A DNA stretch of 64,000 nucleotides from Synechococcus sp. A10-1-5-1 (GTDB lineage Bacteria > Cyanobacteriota > Cyanobacteriia > PCC-6307 > Cyanobiaceae): contig NZ_CP096032.1 in assembly GCF_023115425.1 (NCBI RefSeq), positions 806,001 to 870,000 of the forward strand. Direction: 5' to 3'. The notes under the pieces were generated by a model. That model saw nothing but the letters and a program-made list of their open reading frames with translations. It was not told where the DNA came from and searched no databases. A program made the position numbers and the translations under genes. Positions 60,589 to 64,000 of the stretch are shown here, piece after piece (within the stretch, counting starts at the first letter, position 1; the number at the start of each line of letters is the position of its first letter).

Positions 60589-62307
60589 ATGGCCGCCCAG
60601 CACCTCCAGGCCATGGATCTCACCAGCCTTCGCGCGGTCCTGGCTGAACTAAGACCGCAACTCGTTCCCAGTCGCTTTGAAAAAGCGCAGCAGGCTGACG
60701 GGCAAACCATCCATCTGGGGTTCCGCACGCTGGAGCGGCGGCTATGGATTGAGCTGAGCTGGCTTGCTGAAGCACCCCGGCTGCTGGAAATTCCAGCGCC
60801 GCCCAAACTGGGCGATGGCAGCACCCTGGCCCAACAGCTTCAACACGGACTCAGCGGTCTCGCTCTGACTGGACTCCGGCAAGAGGGATGGGAGCGGTTG
60901 GTGGAGCTGGAGTTCGCCCCCCGACCTGGAGAGCCTCCCCAACGGAGCCTGGTCTTGGAGTTGATGGGCCGCCACAGCAATTTGTTCTTGCTGGATCAAG
61001 ACCGCAGGGTGGTGGCGGTGGCCAGGCAGGTCCGGGAGAGCCAATCGCGCCTGCGCCCCATCAGCACGGGCGACATCTACGTCCCCCCGCCGCCCATGGG
61101 CGGCCGTGGTCCCAGCCGCACGGAAAGCTTCGAGCACTGGAAAGGGGAGCTTCAACTACTCCCCCTCCCGCTCAAACGCGCCCTGCCGAGCGCCTATCAA
61201 GGCGTCAGCCCAGCCCTGGCGCGCCACTTGGTGGAGGGGCTCGCTGATGACCTGCTCAACCAACCCGCCCAGGAGCTCAGCGGGGCGAGCTGGCAACAGC
61301 TCTGGCAGCGCTGGCAGCAGTGGCTGGAAGCCCTAGAGGAGGAACGCTTTGGTTTCCGTCTGGACGAGGACGGGGGCTACTGCTGCTGGGCTGACGCCTC
61401 GAGCAACGCCCCATCCACCAGCCTCAACGCCCAACTGGCGTCGTACCACCACAGCCGGCTGCAAGCCAGGACCTTCAACCAGCGGCAACAGGCCCTCAAA
61501 CAGCGGCTGGAGCGAGCCCTCGAGCGCGAACGCCAACAACAGCAGCACCAACAAGGGCTCCTGGATCAAGTCGAGAACAGCGATGGACTGCAGGAGCAGG
61601 CCGACACGCTGCTCTGCCAAGCCAACCCCAGCCGGGACACGATCAGTGAGGCGCAAAAGCTCTACAAAAAGGCCAGGCGCCTGCGGCGCTCCGTTGCCGC
61701 CATCACCCCCAGGCTGGCCCAGCACCAGCAACAGATCGAGCAGCTGGAAGGAAGCCTGACCTTCTTGGAGCTCATCCAACTCGAATACCAATGGAACCCC
61801 CAAAGCGGGCTCCAGCAACTGCAGGCCCTCGAGGAGGACAGCGAACGGCTCTGGCAGCGCCAACTCGGTAACCGCAAAGAACGCAGACGCCAGCAAGGGG
61901 ATCCCACACCCTTGACCTTGAGCAGCCCGCGTGGCCTGACGATCCAGGTCGGACGCAACCACCGCCAAAACGAATGGATCAGCCTTCAGCAAGCCCGTAA
62001 AGGTGACCTCTGGTTTCACGCCCAGGAGTGTCCCGGTAGCCATGTGGTGCTGAAGAGTTCAGTCGCCCCGGCGGAGGACAGCGATCTCCAGGCGGCGGCC
62101 AGCCTGGCGGCCCACTTCAGCCGTGCCCGCGGCAATCGCCAAGTTGCGGTGGTCATGACCCCGTGTGAGCAGCTGCAACGGATCCCTGGAGCGGGTCCGG
62201 GAACCGTCAGGCACCGCGGAGGGGAAGTCCTCTGGGCCAATCCTGAGAGCGCTGACGCGCTACTGCGCGGAGAACCCCTTAGCCTCAACGGGGATCTAGA
62301 GCCATGA
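60589..62307 (+). CDS. rqcH: NFACT family protein (RqcH/Rqc2-like)
   Basis: This 572-aa protein matches NFACT proteins, which bind stalled 50S subunits and direct C-terminal Ala tailing in bacteria. The N-terminal NFACT-N region spans about residues 10-200, a long coiled coil 290-420, and the C-terminal NFACT-R (DUF814) domain has GDLWFHAQECPGSHVVLK near 475-492. An in-frame ATG at 60613 is an alternative start. Confidence 0.88.
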   Translation: MAAQHLQAMDLTSLRAVLAELRPQLVPSRFEKAQQADGQTIHLGFRTLERRLWIELSWLAEAPRLLEIPAPPKLGDGSTLAQQLQHGLSGLALTGLRQEGWERLVELEFAPRPGEPPQRSLVLELMGRHSNLFLLDQDRRVVAVARQVRESQSRLRPISTGDIYVPPPPMGGRGPSRTESFEHWKGELQLLPLPLKRALPSAYQGVSPALARHLVEGLADDLLNQPAQELSGASWQQLWQRWQQWLEALEEERFGFRLDEDGGYCCWADASSNAPSTSLNAQLASYHHSRLQARTFNQRQQALKQRLERALERERQQQQHQQGLLDQVENSDGLQEQADTLLCQANPSRDTISEAQKLYKKARRLRRSVAAITPRLAQHQQQIEQLEGSLTFLELIQLEYQWNPQSGLQQLQALEEDSERLWQRQLGNRKERRRQQGDPTPLTLSSPRGLTIQVGRNHRQNEWISLQQARKGDLWFHAQECPGSHVVLKSSVAPAEDSDLQAAASLAAHFSRARGNRQVAVVMTPCEQLQRIPGAGPGTVRHRGGEVLWANPESADALLRGEPLSLNGDLEP

Positions 62308-63152
62308 GCGATCAACCCCCGGGCCAAGGCGATCGCTCCACTTCGGACGGCACCCAAAGCCCTGCCGGGTTAGCGCCGCCTCCGCCCATCAAAATTCCTG
62401 CGGCCTCGCTTGAGACCGAGGCTGCTGAGACCCAAGAGGACTTCCCCTCCGAGGTGGAAATGACCCTGGTGGGCCACCTCGAGGAATTGCGTAGCCGCGT
62501 CCTGCGAAGCCTGCTTGCGGTAGTGATCGGGGCAGCGGCCTGCCTGCTCTTCGTGCGTCCGCTGGTGCGGATGCTGGAGGTGCCCGCCCATGGCATCCAC
62601 TTTCTGCAGCTCGCCCCGGGGGAATTCCTGCTGGTCTCCTTAAAGGTGGCGGGATATGCGGGGCTCACCCTGGCGCTCCCCTACGTCCTCTACGAGGGCC
62701 TGGCCTTCGTTCTACCGGGACTGACCCGCAGAGAACAAAAGCTGGTGGCACCGGCGGTGGCCGGCTCAGCCGTGCTGTTTATGGCGGGACTGGCCTTTGC
62801 CTGGTGGGCGCTGGTTCCAGCCGCCCTGAACTTCCTGGTGAATTACGGAGCGGATGTTGTTGAACCGCTCTGGTCCATCGAGCGCTATCTCGACTTCGTG
62901 CTGCTCTTGATGGTGGCCACGGCCTTGGCGTTCCAGCTCCCAGTCCTGCAGATGCTGCTGGCAGCCCTGGGGCTGGTGCGTTCCGAAGCCATGCTCTCGG
63001 CCTGGCGGTTTGTGGTGATGGCTTCGGCTTTGGCTGGGGCCGTGCTGACGCCTTCAACGGACCCCATCACGATGCTGTTGCTGAGCGGAGCTATCACGGC
63101 CCTCTATTTCGTTGGCGTTGGGCTCGCTCGGGTCGTCCAGCGTCCTGCCTGA
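62304..63152 (+). CDS. tatC: Sec-independent protein translocase TatC
   Basis: TatC binds twin-Arg signals and forms the Tat export channel. The 282-aa product has six helices after a 45-residue Pro/Ser/Thr/Glu-rich extension, with the family start HLEELRSRVLRSL near residues 55-67 and FVLPGLTRREQK near 134. Its ATG overlaps the NFACT stop (ATGA). PetC, whose signal is Tat-like, lies close by. Confidence 0.95.
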   Translation: MSDQPPGQGDRSTSDGTQSPAGLAPPPPIKIPAASLETEAAETQEDFPSEVEMTLVGHLEELRSRVLRSLLAVVIGAAACLLFVRPLVRMLEVPAHGIHFLQLAPGEFLLVSLKVAGYAGLTLALPYVLYEGLAFVLPGLTRREQKLVAPAVAGSAVLFMAGLAFAWWALVPAALNFLVNYGADVVEPLWSIERYLDFVLLLMVATALAFQLPVLQMLLAALGLVRSEAMLSAWRFVVMASALAGAVLTPSTDPITMLLLSGAITALYFVGVGLARVVQRPA

Positions 63153-63153
63153 T

Positions 63154-63489
63154 CTAAAGGAGAAACTCGCTAGCTCGGCCTTCGGGAAGCTCCAGCGGCA
63201 GAGTCATCGCCTTACCCAAGCGAGGTTTGTCGTGAGTGGTGGTGAGCCATTCACGAACCTGCCCTGCCACCCCCAGACCGTTCAAGGTGGCCACGAGCTC
63301 ATCCAACTTGGCGACGTACTGGTCAGCATCCAGGGGAAAGGATTGCTGCTCCAGATAGGCCCACATCACCTGGAGGTAGAGACGGCCCCGACGGGAGGTC
63401 AGCTGCAGGTCATAGGAGGCCTGCCAACGGCTGCGGAGGGTCTCGAGGATCTCTGCGCTAGCCAGAGGAGCAGCTGGTGACTCAGTCAC
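63154..63489 (-). CDS. DUF3067 protein
   Basis: The protein matches cyanobacterial DUF3067, with YDLQLTSRRGRLYLQVMWAY in its middle. Function unknown, though it is conserved between tatC and petC. I chose GTG at 63489 (111 aa) because homologues begin close to this point; the frame is open to ATG at 63525 and 63594, which would run into the petC leader. It is convergent with tatC by 1 base. Confidence 0.8.
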   Translation of the reverse strand: MTESPAAPLASAEILETLRSRWQASYDLQLTSRRGRLYLQVMWAYLEQQSFPLDADQYVAKLDELVATLNGLGVAGQVREWLTTTHDKPRLGKAMTLPLELPEGRASEFLL

Positions 63490-63620
63490 AGGAAGGCAGA
63501 CAGACGAACCGCGCAACAGCATGTTGCAGGCTTCAACCACCTGCCTGCAGTTCGGGCCCGTTGTGGGAACGACAAGGTCCATAATGGCCCCCACGTCGTT
63601 GTGGCAGCCGGCCGCCCCGT

Positions 63621-64000
63621 ATGACCCAAATTCCAGCGAGCGCCTCGAACAGTGATGTCCCCGGAATGGGTCGCCGGCAGTTCATGAACTTGCTGACCTT
63701 CGGCTCGGTGACCGGAGTTGCCCTTGGCGCCCTCTACCCGGTTGCCAACTACTTCATCCCCCCGAAGGCTGCAGGCTCCGGTGGTGGTACTGCCGCCAAA
63801 GACGAACTCGGCAACGCTGTCACCGCCAGCGGTTGGCTGAGCGAGCACCGCGAAGGTGACCGCAACCTGGTTCAGGGCCTCAAAGGCGATCCCACCTACC
63901 TGGTGGTCGAAGGCAGTGACGCCATTGGTAGCTACGGCATCAACGCCATCTGCACCCACCTGGGCTGCGTTGTGCCCTGGAACGCCGCGGCTGACAAATT
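63621..64000 (+). CDS. petC: Cytochrome b6f Rieske iron-sulfur protein, 3' end missing
   Basis: PetC is the [2Fe-2S] subunit of the cytochrome b6f complex. The visible 126 residues have a Tat-like GRRQFMNLL near residues 17-25, a membrane helix at about 22-44, a Gly-rich hinge, and the first cluster box CTHLGC at 111-116. The second box lies beyond the window edge. The full protein is usually about 178 aa. Confidence 0.96.
   Translation, partial: MTQIPASASNSDVPGMGRRQFMNLLTFGSVTGVALGALYPVANYFIPPKAAGSGGGTAAKDELGNAVTASGWLSEHREGDRNLVQGLKGDPTYLVVEGSDAIGSYGINAICTHLGCVVPWNAAADK

Noticed and set aside
18541-62341. Several GCGATCGC (HIP1-like) octamers, for example near 18545, 18938, 23678, 29315 and 62334
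   Set aside because: The number I noticed is within a few-fold of the roughly two expected by chance for this GC content in 64 kb. It is not evidence of HIP1 enrichment; a full count would settle it.

Overview
The window is chromosomal DNA of a unicellular picocyanobacterium of the Synechococcus/Cyanobium type. It carries cyanobacterial photosynthesis genes (psaF, psaJ, petC, petG, a cytochrome cM-like gene, chlI, a high-light-inducible protein, crtL, crtE), the guaB3-Yfr1-trxA arrangement known from marine picocyanobacteria, and a GC-rich backbone (around 60-65% in lines sampled by eye). Genes are short-spaced and often overlap by 1-11 bases. No rRNA, tRNA, CRISPR array or intact insertion sequence was seen.

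Layout. 1-12 kb: opcA (cut by the left edge), cobB, a histidine phosphatase, acylphosphatase and a six-helix membrane protein; then on the minus strand folD-crtE-PAP2-helicase; then a 7TM-HD phosphodiesterase with a PaO-like Rieske oxygenase, and an RluA-type pseudouridine synthase. 12-15 kb: small cyanobacterial genes including a short SepF-like gene, a cyAbrB regulator with a clear terminator, DUF427 and Nif11 genes. 15-27 kb: aminotransferase, sugar ABC permease, leuA, NYN protein, GH57 enzyme, arsS, crtL, gyrA, a DUF39 homocysteine gene. 27-33 kb: CAAD protein, guaB3, sRNA Yfr1, trxA, LOG-family gene, hisH, rsmD, petG, cytochrome cM, trmJ. 33-46 kb: class A beta-lactamase-like serine hydrolase, DUF3370, chlI, ruvC, 5-FCL, sufE, homoserine dehydrogenase, a peptide-type ABC binding protein and permease, an alpha/beta hydrolase and an MFS transporter. 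46-49 kb: a run of very small genes, arfB and a second Nif11 gene.

About 48.95-53.0 kb is different. GC falls to about 40-50% in sampled lines, spacing opens up, and there is a 1.1-kb stretch without an intact gene. It holds a TMEM175-like and a TRIC-like cation channel gene side by side, the broken remnant of a beta-barrel gene, an 11-bp tandem repeat beside a palindrome, and an intact barrel gene related to the remnant and resembling inverse-autotransporter barrels. This is the most accessory-looking and least explained part of the window.

53-64 kb returns to core genes: ychF, an HlyD-type adaptor, wecB, pilT, hli, tsaD, psaF-psaJ with a bidirectional terminator, gmk, an NFACT (RqcH-like) gene, tatC, DUF3067 and the start of petC, which is cut by the right edge.

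Together the core genes cover light harvesting and electron transport (psaF/J, petG/petC, cytochrome cM, trxA), pigments (crtE to crtL, chlI), one-carbon and amino-acid supply (folD, 5-FCL, leuA, hom, hisH), translation quality control (arfB, NFACT, rsmD, tsaD) and redox or Fe-S functions (sufE, Rieske proteins). All functional calls come from reading the translated sequence; no database search was run.
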